A DNA stretch of 64,000 nucleotides from the NCBI RefSeq assembly GCF_011075055.1, contig NC_058150.1, positions 9,710,330 through 9,774,329 on the forward strand. Reading direction: 5' to 3'. The translations under genes and the position numbers were made by a program. The stretch comes from Mangifera indica (lineage: Eukaryota; Streptophyta; Magnoliopsida; Sapindales; Anacardiaceae). Positions within the stretch are counted from its first letter, which is position 1, and each line of letters opens with the position of its first letter. The notes under the pieces are model-generated. The model ran no database searches and had not been told where the DNA came from. It was given only the letters and a program-made list of their open reading frames with translations. Below, piece after piece: positions 48,225 to 59,593 of this stretch.

Positions 48225-48485
48225 GCGGATCGAATATCCGACTATTCGGATTCATTGTCCTTGTACATTCAACACTTCTCCTATAATATAATAATAATAT
48301 CTTCCTTCCCTCCGTCCCTACCACTTTATAATAAATTGAACTTTTGTATAAAAACTATTTTTAAAAAATTTCCTATAATGACTATTCGAATCCCTTGTCC
48401 GAAATTGGACAGAAGCCAACATCATATTTCAAAAGTCCTTTAAATGATCTTTTTGTTCGAATATCCGACAACTTTCCTATAAATA
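48225..48485 (+). promoter_or_regulatory. Promoter of membrane-protein gene A
   Basis: CGAATATCCGAC occurs at 48231-48242 and 48458-48469, the first followed by TATTCGGA. A TATAAATA box at 48478-48485 lies 8 bases after the second copy and 55 bases before the ATG. The same arrangement is kept upstream of paralogue B. GTCAA/TTGAC cores (W-box type) lie near 48166 and 48179. The element's binding factor is unknown. Confidence 0.6.
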
Positions 48486-48532
48486 AAAGATGCAATGCAA
48501 CCCAAATCTTGAAACACACCAACCAATCCAAA

Positions 48533-49030
48533 ATGTCCATTCCAGAGAGTATCAAAGCTCTGTTTGCTTCAATCATCGCCTTCATCATTTCCCAAATCTC
48601 TCAAACGTCAGACCCATCACAGACATCATCTTCCTCTTTTGTCGACTTAGAATCGCAAGCAGTTTCCGCACCTCAACAGAATGGAAACCAGTTTCGGCAG
48701 AACTGGCAAGATGCTGCTATAGCATTTTGCTTTACAACAGCACTTGAAATAGCTCTCCTCTTTGCACAAATTCAATCCAAGCTCCCTGTTTCCTTTCATA
48801 TTCTCTCTTTCGCTATCTTTCTTATCTTTCTTCTTCTGATTGTTGCAAACATCATTGGCCGAGATTTCGCAACCGTGACTCAAGTGTTAAAGCTAGTTTC
48901 GATCATTCTTGTTGCCACGACCGTTGTTTTCACTATCGCCATTCCATTTCCTCTGATCCTCAAGTGTATCACCTGGGCTCTGTATGTGATCTCTTTGTTA
49001 ATGATTTTGATTTCCAAATATTACTTTTAA
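48533..49030 (+). CDS. Small four-helix membrane protein of unknown function, paralogue A (165 aa)
   Basis: A single-exon gene. The ATG at 48533 is chosen because it follows a TATA box by 55 bases and matches the start of paralogue B; the frame stays open upstream (to 48395) but that part overlaps the TATA and promoter. Residues 1-25 are a hydrophobic or amphipathic segment (SIKALFASIIAFIISQI), then a Ser/Gln-rich loop (25-58). Four hydrophobic segments follow at about 61-80, 86-108, 118-140 and 144-162. The short charged loop GRDFATVTQVLK sits between the second and third. The protein ends at SKYYF. I do not recognise the family. The last 100 residues are the part best kept between the two paralogues, which argues for a real protein. 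Confidence 0.75.
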   Translation: MSIPESIKALFASIIAFIISQISQTSDPSQTSSSSFVDLESQAVSAPQQNGNQFRQNWQDAAIAFCFTTALEIALLFAQIQSKLPVSFHILSFAIFLIFLLLIVANIIGRDFATVTQVLKLVSIILVATTVVFTIAIPFPLILKCITWALYVISLLMILISKYYF

Positions 49031-50225
49031 TTACTTGTTATTTGTATCAGCTTTATCATTCAAGTTTCTTATTGTTCTAATTGTCATGTACCTCTGATGA
49101 GATGTTGGATACACAGAGTAATAAGACGATGCAATATTATTTCCTCTGTTTCCATGATAACGGATTTAGTAAGACTACAATTATCCTCAGGGTATATTTG
49201 ATTTTATATTTTGTCAGTTGTGGAGGAAGAGACAGATGTTGAAAGTGAGGGAAAGCGGATATCTAAGTTCGAATCCGCAATCTGTAGTGAAGAGTGTGGA
49301 TAACTTAGTAACAGCCTTCTAAAATTCCGACCAGATTAGATTAGGTGAATCACATCGTGTTGCAATTCAACTCAACTGTTAGACCCATCCAATCCAGTCA
49401 AACTAATATGTAAAATGCTGCAATTGTTATGCACTATAGCACTATAGCATCAGGTTAAAATTTTATTTGTTAAAATATACCATCAAACTATAATTCTGTT
49501 TAGGATTTAAACCTAATTCATCTAATAAGAACATACACTGTATATCACTCAGTTACATCTCATTTGGTACAGCTTCTCATGTGAAATCAATTCTTTAATT
49601 TCAAGGCTCATATCAAAGTTGAAGAGACTAAAAGGAAAATGATATTTCGGATTCGAAGTCGAATATATCCACATTCATTGAGTTTTGACATGAGGCGTAT
49701 ACGAAATAAAGTAAATTAAAAAATAAACAAACTGAGATCTTGGAACAAAGTGATCTTATATTCAGAGTTAGGACCCACCATTTTCTTGCAAAACAGGAGA
49801 AAGAAGGCAAAAAATTTGTAAGAGAGAAGGATCCTACCATATTAGTTTGATATTTCATTAGATGAATAAATGTCTTTCTGATAAACTCATGAGGACCTCA
49901 AAAACTCTATAATGCTCCTCAATTCTTTGACTAAAGATTACCTCTAATTAATTTTATATATGTCTTTTTAATAATTAAGACACTAGAAATTTACTTGGTG
50001 TTGTATGATAAAATTTCTCGTTAACCAAACTCATCGAAATAACAGCTAAAAGAATATTAGTAGTTAATCAACATTAAATTACTTGATCATTTAGAGACAA
50101 TGAGGATGACGCATCTTGACAATTTAATTCTTCAATATCTATATTTCATTTTTTGTTATAGTGAAAAGCAATCACTTTCTATTAAATTATGATTATGTAA
50201 TCAATATAATTATCTTATTTTTATA
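49031..50225. other. 3' part of duplication copy A and AT-rich intergenic DNA
   Basis: The 3'UTR of gene A likely ends in the first 150 bases. 49279-49632 is present only in this copy. After 49935 the sequence is AT-rich up to the copia LTR, with no gene. The open frame at 49628-49858 is antisense to conserved duplicated DNA and is not supported. Confidence 0.5.
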
Positions 50226-50725
50226 TGTAATATTTTGTGTCTCAAACTATAAGGGCATATCTATAATTTTGCATTAAAGAGTGCATTAGTCATTTCAATG
50301 TTTAAGCAAGGGCAATCTGGTCATTTGTATTTTCACTTTTTTGAAGTATAAACTCTTTCTTTCACTGTGATTGCATAAAGGCACTGTATGTTCTTCTTCT
50401 CCGTCTTGCATTTGTTGGATTTGTGCTAGGTTTTGGCTCTTGAGTTTGATCAATGGCGTCTTTCCAATGAAGTCAGGTCTTCTTTGATTTTGTTTTACCT
50501 TGTATATGGTCTTTTATATTGTGTGGTTGTACAAATGTTGAAAGTCGTGTGTTTGTATTATTGTAATTGAACTTGATAAATAGTATATTCGACTAGAAGA
50601 ACACCTCTGCCTTGAATATAGGATTTCTTTACGGAATCCAAATCAATTATATCATGTTATTATTGTTTCTTCTTTTTTGCTCTAATATTGCTCGTATCGA
50701 AATATCTTGGGGTTCAAATCTATAA
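50226..50725 (+). repeat. 5' LTR of the copia element
   Basis: Starts TGTAATATTTTGTGTCTCAA and ends GGGTTCAAATCTATA just before the primer site; aligns with 54440-54955 throughout. Confidence 0.88.
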
Positions 50726-51000
50726 CAAGTGGTATCAGAGCCATTAAAGATTTTTCGATCTATGTTCTTTGACATGTTTTTTCATTATATTTGGTTGTTT
50801 AGTTTATATCTTGAGATGTGTTATGAACTTGTGTTCTTTAGTATGTTTTGCTGAAATATACTTGCTAAATCTCTTGATATATTTGAATATTTTCAAAAAT
50901 AATGTGTTCTTGTTACTGGTACACTATTTTCTTGCTCCTGTTGTTCTTCTTTTGGTCTTTGTAGGATTAAAAAAACTGAAAGAAAAAGAAAAAGATCATA

Positions 51001-51840
51001 ATGAGGTCCTCTAGAGTAAAAATAGAGCAATTTACTAGTAAAAATTACTTTAACATTTGGAGGAAAAAAATAAGGGCAGTTTTGGTGCATTAAAAATGTG
51101 GAAAGGCCTTGGAAGGTCTTGATGCTTTACCTTCTAATATGACAGACTCTCAGAAGGCTAAGGTACTTGAAACTACGTACGACTTGCTTATTTTACATTT
51201 TTCTGATAATGTTTTAAGACAAGTGGATGATGTTAATACTGCTGCAAAATTATGGTTGAAACTTGTGTCTCTTTATATGACCAAATCTTTGAGTAACAAA
51301 ATTTATTTGAAAGAGCAACTTTTTGGTTTAAAAATAGATCCTAGAAAAACTTTGGAAGAAAATTTAGATGGGTTCAATAAGATTACAATCAATCTTGCTA
51401 ATATAGAAGAAAATTTTTTTTTGATGAAAATCAAGTTATCATTATTCTGAACTCATTGCCTAAAACCTTTAAGGATGTAAAAGCTACTATTAAATATAGT
51501 AGAGAGTCTCTTTCTTTGGAAGATGTTTTAGGGGCTCTTAAGTCTAAAGATATAGAAATGAAGATAGAAAAGAAAGCCATAGGTGAAGGTTTGCAAGTTA
51601 AAGGCAAAACCAAAAAAAAAAACTCAGTATAGAGATAAAAGGAATAATAAATCTAAACCTAGGTCTAAAAGAGTTTGTTGGAATTTTCATAAGGAAGACC
51701 ATATGAAAAAGAATTGACCTAAAATGAAGAAAATGAATTTTGCTCTAATAATGATAAACATGAATCTATGAATCTGTTTGATGGATATGACAGTGTTGAA
51801 GTGTTGGCTTTATCTGAGGGGTTGTCAAGGGAAGAATAGA
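51001..51840 (+). pseudogene. Copia gag
   Basis: From the ATG at 51001 (MRSSRVKIEQFTSKNYFNIW) through KALEGLDALPSNMTDSQ, TAAKLWLKLVSLYMTKSL and LNSLPKTFKDVKATIKYS, a standard Ty1/copia UBN2-type gag. A zinc knuckle region near 51670-51720 is damaged. Stops and frame changes occur, for example after 51091 and near 51430. Confidence 0.8.
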
Positions 51841-53114
51841 TTATGGATTCGAGATATACCTATCACATGACACCTAGAGAAGATTAGTTTTTACATTTAA
51901 AACATGTAAATAGGGGAAAAGTCTTAATGGGTAATGCTGATTCATCTGAGGTTACTGGTATAGGTGCAATAAAACTAAAACTTGTTGATGGTTCTATTAA
52001 AATTCTTAAGGATGTCAGATTAGTCCCCAAATTAGGTAAAAACCTAATATCTTTATATTTGTTAGATTCCAATAGTTATTCTTATAAGTCTCATAAAGGT
52101 GTGCTTAAGATAATGAAAGGAGTTTTAGTTTTATGAGAGCTAAATTGATGAATCAGTTATACATCTTGGAGGGAACAATTATAGGTGACTTAATGTCCTC
52201 TAAAGCTAAGAAGTTGGATGAAATTAAGTTGTGGCATAAAAAGCTAGGACACATTAGTAGTCTGGGCTTGCAAGAACTTTGTAAACAAAACTTGATCAAT
52301 TCTAACAAAATTTCTACACTGGAGTTTTGTGAGAATTATGTCTTTGGGAAGTCTTAAAGGCTAAAGTTTACTGCTACTATTCATAGATAAAAAAAATATT
52401 CTTAATTATGTGCATTCAGATCTGTGGGGTTTTCCTCAAGTACCTAATTCTCTGTCTAATGCTCATTATTTTTTAACCTTTATGGATGATTTTTCAAGAA
52501 GAGTATGAGTTTATTTCTTAAAAAATAAAGATCAAGCTTTTGAATTTTACAAAGAATGGAAAAATCTTGTTAAAAATCAAACTAATAAGAAATTAAAAGT
52601 TTGAAGAACAGACAATGTTCTTAAATTCTGTAATAACTAATTTGCTGAATTTTGTAAACATTTTGGAATCTTGAGACGCAGAACCTGTATAGACATTCCT
52701 CAATAGAATGGTCTTACAGAAATGATGAATAGAACCATTCTGAATAAGGTAAGATACATGTTGGTTGACTTAAGATTGAGTAAGAAATTTTGGGCTGAAG
52801 TAGTTATTATTGCTTACTATTTGATCAATAGATCACCTTCTTATGCTATTAATTTTAAAACTCCTATTGAATTGTGGTATGGTAGACTACCTAAGTTAAA
52901 TCACTTGAGACCTTTTGGATGTCTTGCCTATATCCATGTGAATCAGGGTAAGTTGAACCCTAGAGCTTTAAGAGTTATTTTCTTAGGATACCCTTTAAGG
53001 ACTAAGGGTTATAAAGTTCGGTTAATTGATGAATTAAAATGTGTGATTAGTAGGGATGTTGTGTTTAATGAATTTTTTTTTTATAAAGATCTATTTATTT
53101 CTAACCAATCTTAA
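51841..53114 (+). pseudogene. Copia protease and integrase
   Basis: The protease start is DSRYTYHMTPR near 51850, where the family has D-S-G; then GNADSSEVTGIGAIKLKL and VPKLGKNLISLYLL. The integrase zinc-binding part reads LWHKKLGHISSLGLQEL. The core is broken by stops (52360-52720). The C-terminal side is open again from 52722 (MMNRTILNKVRYMLVDLRLS, FWAEVVIIAYYLINRSPS, LRPFGCLAYIHV). Confidence 0.8.
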
Positions 53115-53348
53115 TCTAAACAAGTTCATATTTAGATGGAGAACTTTGACTTGGGTAAGCTTGATAGTCTTGAGTCAAGTGATGGACCTAGTTTAGACTT
53201 AGATCCAATTCATGCTTCAAAGTATGAAGATAGGGGTTTGAACCAATAACCATCACAGAGTCAGAGTCAAAGTAGTTTAGACAATAATGTGCATTTTGAT
53301 CTTTTTGATTATTAATTTGCTAGAGATAGGTCTAGAATATCTATTAAA

Positions 53349-54366
53349 TTGTCATTTAGATATGCTCATGTAGATTTCATATCACATGCATTTAATATAG
53401 GTGATTGTATTAAATTGAATGAACCTATAAATTTCAAACAAGACTATATGAGTAAGCGCAAAAATGAATGGTTAGATGCCATGCAAGCTAAAATAAATTC
53501 CCTACATAAAAATAACACATGGATTCTTGTTAAAAAACCTGCAAATAAAAAAATTATAGGTTATAAATGGGTTTTTAAAAGAAAACTTGTTGTTCCAAGC
53601 TTTGAAAATGGAAGGTTTAAGGCTAGAGTTATTGTGAAAGGTTTTTCCCAAGTAGAAAGAATTGACTATCATGAAATTTTTTCACCTGTAGTTAAACATA
53701 CATCAATAAAACTTATTTTATCTATTATAGTGTTATTTGATTTAGAACTTGAATAGCTAAATGTTACTACTATTTTTCTTCAGGGTAATTTAGAAGAGCA
53801 AATATTTATGGAGCAACCAAAGGGTTTTGTGAAACCTAGATTTGAAGATATGGTTTGCCTGCTAAAAAGATCATGTTTAAAACAAGCACCAAGATAGTGA
53901 TATAAAAAGGCACTGTGATTTAGATTATGCTATAAATTTAGACAAAAGGAAGTCTCTAACTAGATATATTTTCACTTTGGTGATAATGTGATAAGTTGGA
54001 AGAGTTGTCTTCTGCATATTGTTACTTTGTTTATAACATAAGTTGAGTATGTTGCACTAACAGAAGCTATTAAGGAAGCTCCTTGGCTAAAGGGTATAAC
54101 AAAAGAGTTGGGGTTGAGTTGTGGTACTCTTGTGATATATTGTAACTATTAAAGTGCAATGCATTTATCCAGAAATAGTGTTTTTTTATGAAAGAACAAA
54201 ACATATAGATGTTAGGTTGCATTTTATAAAGGAAGTTTTGTCTAATGGTCAGGTAATTTTGAAGAAAATTGCTTTAGAGGTCAATTCTATTGATATTTTG
54301 ACAAAAGCTATTCCAATAAACAAGTTTATGATTGCCTTAGACTTGTTGCATATTGGAAATGTATAA
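53349..54366 (+). pseudogene. Copia RT and RNase H with internal deletion
   Basis: The RT starts well (NEWLDAMQAKINSLHKNNTW, GYKWVFKRK, ARVIVKGFSQVERIDYHEIF), then decays after 53756. The frame passes directly from FMEQPKGFV and CLLKRS to RNase H phrases (EYVALTEAIKEAPWLKGI, RTKHIDVRLHFIKEVL), so the part with the catalytic Y-x-D-D is missing. Confidence 0.8.
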
Positions 54367-54439
54367 ACTGTTTTTGTAGAAGTGTTTTTCTTGGTTGAAT
54401 TCATGGTTTTTAGTCTTATAGTTTCAACAAGGTAGAGTT

Positions 54440-54955
54440 TGTAATATTTTGTCTCAAACTATAAGGGCATATTTGTAATTCTGTGTTAAAGAGTGCATTA
54501 ATCATTTCAGTGTTTAAGTAAGGGCACTCTAGTCATTTGCATTTTTACTTTTTTGACTAAAGTATAAAGTCTCTCTTTCACCATGTATTGCATCAAGAGA
54601 ATAAGGGCACTGTATATTCTTATTCTCTACCTTGCATTTGTTGGAGCTATGCTAGGGTTTTCGCTCTTGAGTTTGATCAACGATATCTCTCTAGTGAAGT
54701 TAAGTTCTCTTTGATTTTATTTTACCCTGTATATGGTTTTGTATACTGTGTGGTTGTACAAAGGTTAAAAAGAGTTATGTGTTTATATTCTTATAATAGA
54801 ACTTGATAAATAGTGGATTCAACCAAAGGAATGTCTCTATCTTAGATGTAGGATTTCTTTACAAAATTTGAACCAAGTATATCGTGTTATTATTATTTCT
54901 TTCTTTTTCACTTTGATATTACGTGAATCAAAATATCTTGGGGTTCAAATCTACA
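54440..54955 (+). repeat. 3' LTR of the copia element
   Basis: Starts TGTAATATTTTGTCTCAA and ends GGGTTCAAATCTACA; matches the 5' LTR with scattered changes, so the insertion is not recent. Confidence 0.88.
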
Positions 54956-55254
54956 ATATCATAAAATCATAATTATATGCATTTAACGATGACGTAAATA
55001 ATATAACTGTGAACGTAGACTCTCAAGTAGCAAGTTAAACCACATTTAAAATATCCTTGTCATCATAATCTCTTACACAAAGTCACACCCTCAATTCAAC
55101 TATTTATTATCTCTTGCATAAGATCACACATCTAATCTCACATGCCTCTTGTTGGGATAAATATTCATATAAAAAATTGGAAGTAATTTACTTAATGCTA
55201 CAATTGAAAGACTTGGGGTAAAACTCTAGTGATTTAGTGAGAGTACACCAATCA

Positions 55255-55590
55255 GTTGAAGATGTGGAAATAGTCTTTAATAAAATTATAGTTGTTGCTG
55301 GTCATGACCCAGAAACCACCAGTTACGTTTGGTGGCCCAAGAATGCCCAACTTCTCAATAAATCTAGTACACTATTAAAGGATGATGCAACCCATACAAG
55401 ATTAATCATATTTTGGGCCAGAGTAAAAAACCTATTTGAAGTGGCTCATTTGGTACCCAAAATACCCAATGTATGAAACAAGAATAATTTTACTTCCCCA
55501 CCAAACAACTCTAGGCTGAGGTGGGTCCTCGGAGAAAGTTATAGTAGCCCTTCCATACTTCATACCAGAGTATTTCACTTATGTATAAAT
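55255..55590 (+). pseudogene. psbC: Nuclear plastid DNA insertion: psbC (CP43) fragment
   Basis: The plus strand encodes AGHDPETTSYVWWPKNAQLL, a gap, then IIFWARVKNLFEVAHLVP, which follows CP43 of photosystem II (the family has AGRDQETTGFAWW and FWAGAMNLFEVAHFVP). The DNA continues past the stop with ATTTTACTTCCCCACC, GAAAGTTATAG and TTTCACTTA phrases of the same gene (about 55490-55580). It covers a stretch within the N-terminal third of CP43. Many substitutions and small indels show an old transfer. It does not encode a working protein. The 79-codon frame at 55237-55476 is a part of it, not a nuclear gene. Confidence 0.85.
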
Positions 55591-56304
55591 CAACCCCCTA
55601 GCCATGGTAGTTAGCCTAATACATAAAATCCTATGGTCATTTTTGAAATAGGAAAAATACCCCTCCCATAAAGTGCACAATCCATTGGTTTATATATTGT
55701 AAAAGGAAAGGAATAATAGGTCAGACTTAATTGTGCAAATATTTGAATTTAACCCTAAACTCTCAACTCTTAATCTCTTAGCTTTTAATGTCAAATGCAC
55801 ATGCGCACGCATGGAAGAAAATTCTATATTAAGTGTCAAAAGTTTTAGAGTCAAATTTGTTATAAATTAGTGCGTCTTACTATTAGTTTATTGTGTTTAA
55901 TGAGTTAACTTTTTTCTTTTTATTTTTTGAAGCTTGGCCAGTAAGTAAGATGTCACTTTCTTTTTTAGCAATTTGATTATTTCTGATTGTTTGGTCAATA
56001 AATGAGTATTTTTATGACATATTGTTGTAAGCTTAATGCTATAAATTCAACATATATACGATGTAATTTGATTACATGCTTCAATCATTCATTGTTCTTC
56101 TCCTTTTGTTAAGAAATTTCTATTTAACCTTTTTAAATGGCATGAGAGCACTTGGCTTAATGGTCTTTGTCTTATATGTTCCGTTCACTCTTCTTGTCTA
56201 TGAACTTGGTTCTTATTGGAGAAGACTGAAAGTTGGTAGAAGGAAATTCTTGTTTGATGATATGGCCGTGATTGGTGGAGACAATGGCTGCAGTACACAA
56301 AATG
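55591..56304. other. Intergenic DNA
   Basis: No supported gene. A frame at 56076-56312 (78 codons, hydrophobic start, then YELGSYWRRLKVGRRKF) runs into the CACTA-like end and I do not recognise it. Confidence 0.4.
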
Positions 56305-56985
56305 CACTATAACAAATATTTAATTTAAAGACTAAATATTTAAGAATAATTTTAATTTTTTCTAGATCGTTGTTTTTATGGATGAAATTTTGCCTCTGAA
56401 TGATTATTTTAGGGGATAAAATTCTTATTTCTTTTCCCAAAATTTAGGATTCATTTTTAGTGACATTTTTAGTTTCGTAACAGAATAATAATTTTACGGA
56501 TGATTTTATTTTTGTTTCAAAATGATAATTTTAGAAGACAAAATTTTAGTTTCATCACAAAAATTTAAAATTTATTTTTAGGGTTAATTTTAGTTTTGTT
56601 TTAGAATGATAATTTTATAAACGAATTTATTTTTGTCTTAAAATGATAACTTTCGTCCCCCAAAACATAAAATTCATTTTCAGGGACATGTTTAGTTTCA
56701 TCCCAAACAAATATTTTTAAAGAACGAAATTTTAGTTTCGTCTCAATTTTCAAGATAAAATTTTTAGAGATAATTTTAGTTTCATCCTATAATGATAATT
56801 TTAGAGGATGAAATTCTAAATTCATCCACCAAAGCTTAACATTAAAGTTTAGGGACATTTTAATTTCGTTTCAAAATAATATTTTTTAGATACGAAATTT
56901 TAATTGAGTCTATCAAAACTTAACACTTAATTTTGTGGACAAATTTTTTGGGATGATTTTAGTTTTAAGTTGTGCTACTAGATTT
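56305..56985. mobile_element. CACTA-like element end with subterminal repeats
   Basis: The left end reads CACTATAACAAAT, the terminal motif of CACTA/En-Spm elements. About 600 bases of degenerate, both-strand repeats follow, of the type AATGATAATTTTAGAGGA and ACGAAATTTTAGTTTCGTC, recurring roughly every 85-120 bases. The right end may be the degenerate GTTGTGCTACTAG near 56975-56985, but this is uncertain. No transposase is seen. Confidence 0.6.
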
Positions 56986-57289
56986 AAGCTTCCAAATGAT
57001 TTTGCCTGAGTTCAATTCTAGTTCCACTCAAGTTTATGATTCGAATTCATGGATTAGATTTGTTACTCAGATTCATAATTCAAATTTATGATTTATTGAT
57101 AAAATAACATTATTTTATCTAATAATTTTTAATTAATTATAATTATTTAATATTTTTACCAGGATGTATTAGCCTCACGGGACTTATCCTACAACCTATA
57201 GCACGACCTACCAAACTTGTAACCTAACATGGACCATTTTTTCCGTACCAGGTCAATGCTAGCCCCAATTGACATCTCTAATATGAATG

Positions 57290-57770
57290 AAATAGTATCA
57301 TTTCCCTCTTTCATTTCTTTCTCCCTCCCTGATGACGACAACCATTTGAAAACGAGACAAAAAGCCTATGATAATCTCCAACAAACGAATCTTCATCTCT
57401 ATTGACAAAGAGACAACATCTCTTTATAGACGGAGATGGAGATGGTTGCTGACTCTCTGTTTCGTCTTAAGATGGTTGTCGTTGCCGAAGAGGAGAGAAA
57501 AAAACCTTAGAATTTTGAGGTGAAATTGTCACTTTTCAAAACTTGGAAACTTTGGATGAGAGAATTGTGAGACTTTTAAATCTATAGAGGAAAATATGAT
57601 AAAACTTTAATTTTTTAAATTTTTTAATAAATACCGGTTTTACCCTTAATCGTAACTGAGATTTTTAATAAAAATTAGGTCATAAGTGAGTCTTTAAATT
57701 TTTGAAACCTCTTGGGTGTGTTTTTGTTTTTATATTAAAACTTGGGACAGAAATAGTCCTTTGGCCTTGA
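57290..57770. mobile_element. Fold-back element fragment (one arm)
   Basis: 57585-57770 matches the right arms of the fold-back elements at 40114-40905 and 60557-61588 (TTTACCCTTAATCGTAACTGA, TTAGGTCATAAGTGAGT and GGGACAGAAATAGTCCTTT). The left arm is not evident. Confidence 0.5.
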
Positions 57771-58694
57771 TTAAATGCCATAAAATAAATTCCATTAAAT
57801 GTCTTTTTTAATTGTAGCGATATAGTAATTTTTAATGTTCAATCAGAATACACTGGTATAAAATCCCATTTTCTTAGAAGTTCTTTTACTTTATGCCTGT
57901 TAATGTTCTTTGTTATTTTGTGAGTTTGTTGCACCTTTTTGCATACGACGGTTTTCATTTGGGCACGTGTCTCCTTCCTGTTTGTGTGTGTTTATGAGTC
58001 TTCTTCCTTCCTTGATTGGGTGAACCTGAAAAATTAGTTCTTATTGATATTATTGATATTTTTATTTTTGCTTTGCACTTATATTGTTGCTTTTTACAAA
58101 TTCTTGCAGATTAGCTAAATAAAATATATATTGCGGGGTACGATTTATGTCTGGATCTTGAAGGGATTTTGAGGTCAAAGACGGGGGGATTCTAGTTGTA
58201 ATAGATATTATATTTAAGTTTTGTTTGTTGGTTTGATTGGTTTTTATTTTTTAATGAGAAACTCCATCCAAACCGATTTGCTTATACTAGAATATGGCCG
58301 ATTATATCAAATATATAAAACCTTTATTTTAAATATCAACCCTATAATTATTAAAAGTTTCATTTTGTTCTAATGTTAATAACTCTCAAACTCCTACCCT
58401 TACTTAAAAGTTTGTATAGGAATTTTATAACTTTTACTAATCGGCCGGTCTACTTTCTAAAGATTTTGTTCGATTGTTGGTGTGTTGAAAATTAGAAGTT
58501 TTCAAAATCAATCTCAAATTATTAATCTTAAGTGGATGGAGGAAGTTTATTCCAACTGATATATGGTAGCTTCTTACATTGGAGAAGCTAAAATCCGAAT
58601 TCTAATCCAATAGAATTTAATCAATTAATAAAGGAGTTGGAGGGAGGGAGCACTACCCATCAACCAAACTCATTGCTTTGCATTCTTTAATTTA
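57771..58694. other. Intergenic DNA without supported features
   Basis: AT-rich; no gene, RNA or repeat end could be supported. Confidence 0.4.
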
Positions 58695-58934
58695 ATCAAA
58701 TAACATCCCACTCGGATCATATCCGAATTCTATTAATTTTACAACAATTTCCAATTGGTGGGTCCAAATTAACCTGTCAATTTCTTACAAATGAAAACTA
58801 AAACCTTGAGAGTTGGGACTTGGGATCCTGATTATCTATTGATTCTTTCAAATAAACAAGCAAAGGTCAACAATTCTATTCCGTTTCTCTCTCCTGATTG
58901 TACTTACCTGGAAGAAGCCAAACTGTCTAGGTTT

Positions 58935-59556
58935 TAGCAGATCGGATTACGGACTATTCGGAAGCATTGACCTTGTACGGTCGACACTTCCTACCACTTC
59001 TTAACCGGATATTTAAATTTGGATTCTAATTTTTTAATAAATTGGACATTTTGCATTGTCCTTGTACAAATTAATGTTTTCCCAAAAACCAACCTTATAA
59101 ACTTAACATTCTGCATTCAATAGCTATTAATTGCTTCCAATTAATGTTTAATTTAGTTATTAAACTTAACATCATTTTCTTTTCCAATGTCGATTGTAAC
59201 TTTTTTGATGACTCATTTTCAGATTAAAACAAGATTCAATCACAAACCAACACAAAGTCTTGGTTGAACTGCAGTTCCATACAGTCCAATCCAATGGCTA
59301 ATGACCATTAGACTATCACTTGGAGCTTTTGCCATCAACAGGTCCCGATCAGACCGGTTCCAATCCAAGTTTCCAAATGTTGCCTTTCACATCATTGATT
59401 TTATCTTACATAAGTAAGAGAAATCCAAATATTTTATCGGATCGAATATCCGACTATTCGAAAGCCTTGTCAGAAATGGGACAGAAGCCCACATCATAGT
59501 CAAAAAGTCCTGTAAATGATCTTTTGTTCCGAATATCCGACAACTTCCTATAAAAG
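58935..59556 (+). promoter_or_regulatory. Promoter of membrane-protein gene B
   Basis: CGAATATCCGAC at 59443-59454 (followed by TATTCGAA) and 59530-59541. A TATAAAAG box at 59549-59556 lies 7 bases after the second copy and 45 bases before the ATG. A related GGATTACGGACTATTCGGA lies at 58943-58961. Spacing and order match gene A. Confidence 0.6.
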
Positions 59557-59593
59557 ATGCAACCCAAATCTTGAACACACCAACAAATTCAAA

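Larger units (their letters stand above)
48008..49935 (+). repeat. Segmental duplication, copy A
   Basis: Aligns in the same orientation with 58695-61665: shared upstream phrases (TCATATCCGAATT, TTGGTGGGTCC, CCTGTCAATTTC), the gene, and downstream phrases (AATGATATTTCGGATTC, AGGACCCACCATTTTC, AAACTCATGAGGACCTC). Copy A has about 350 bp (49279-49632) that copy B lacks; copy B has a Mutator-like insertion that copy A lacks. Confidence 0.88.
50226..54955 (+). mobile_element. Ty1/copia element with both LTRs, decayed
   Basis: Two LTRs of about 500 bp (50226-50725 and 54440-54955) flank gag, protease, integrase, RT and RNase H in Ty1/copia order. The primer site TGGTATCAGAGCC at 50731-50743 matches initiator tRNA-Met. 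The coding region has many stops, and the RT has lost its catalytic box through a deletion. Flanks (TTATA and ATATC) do not form a clean target duplication. It sits between the two copies of the segmental duplication. Confidence 0.88.

Noticed and set aside
48395..48532. N-terminal extension of membrane-protein gene A (46 codons)
   Set aside because: It crosses the TATA box and the conserved promoter motif and has no counterpart of similar sequence in paralogue B's frame.
55237..55476. 79-codon frame taken as a nuclear gene
   Set aside because: Its content and the DNA beyond it follow plastid psbC, so it is a transferred fragment.
56076..56312. 78-codon hydrophobic frame
   Set aside because: It runs into the CACTA-like end and I recognise no family; too short to support without homology.
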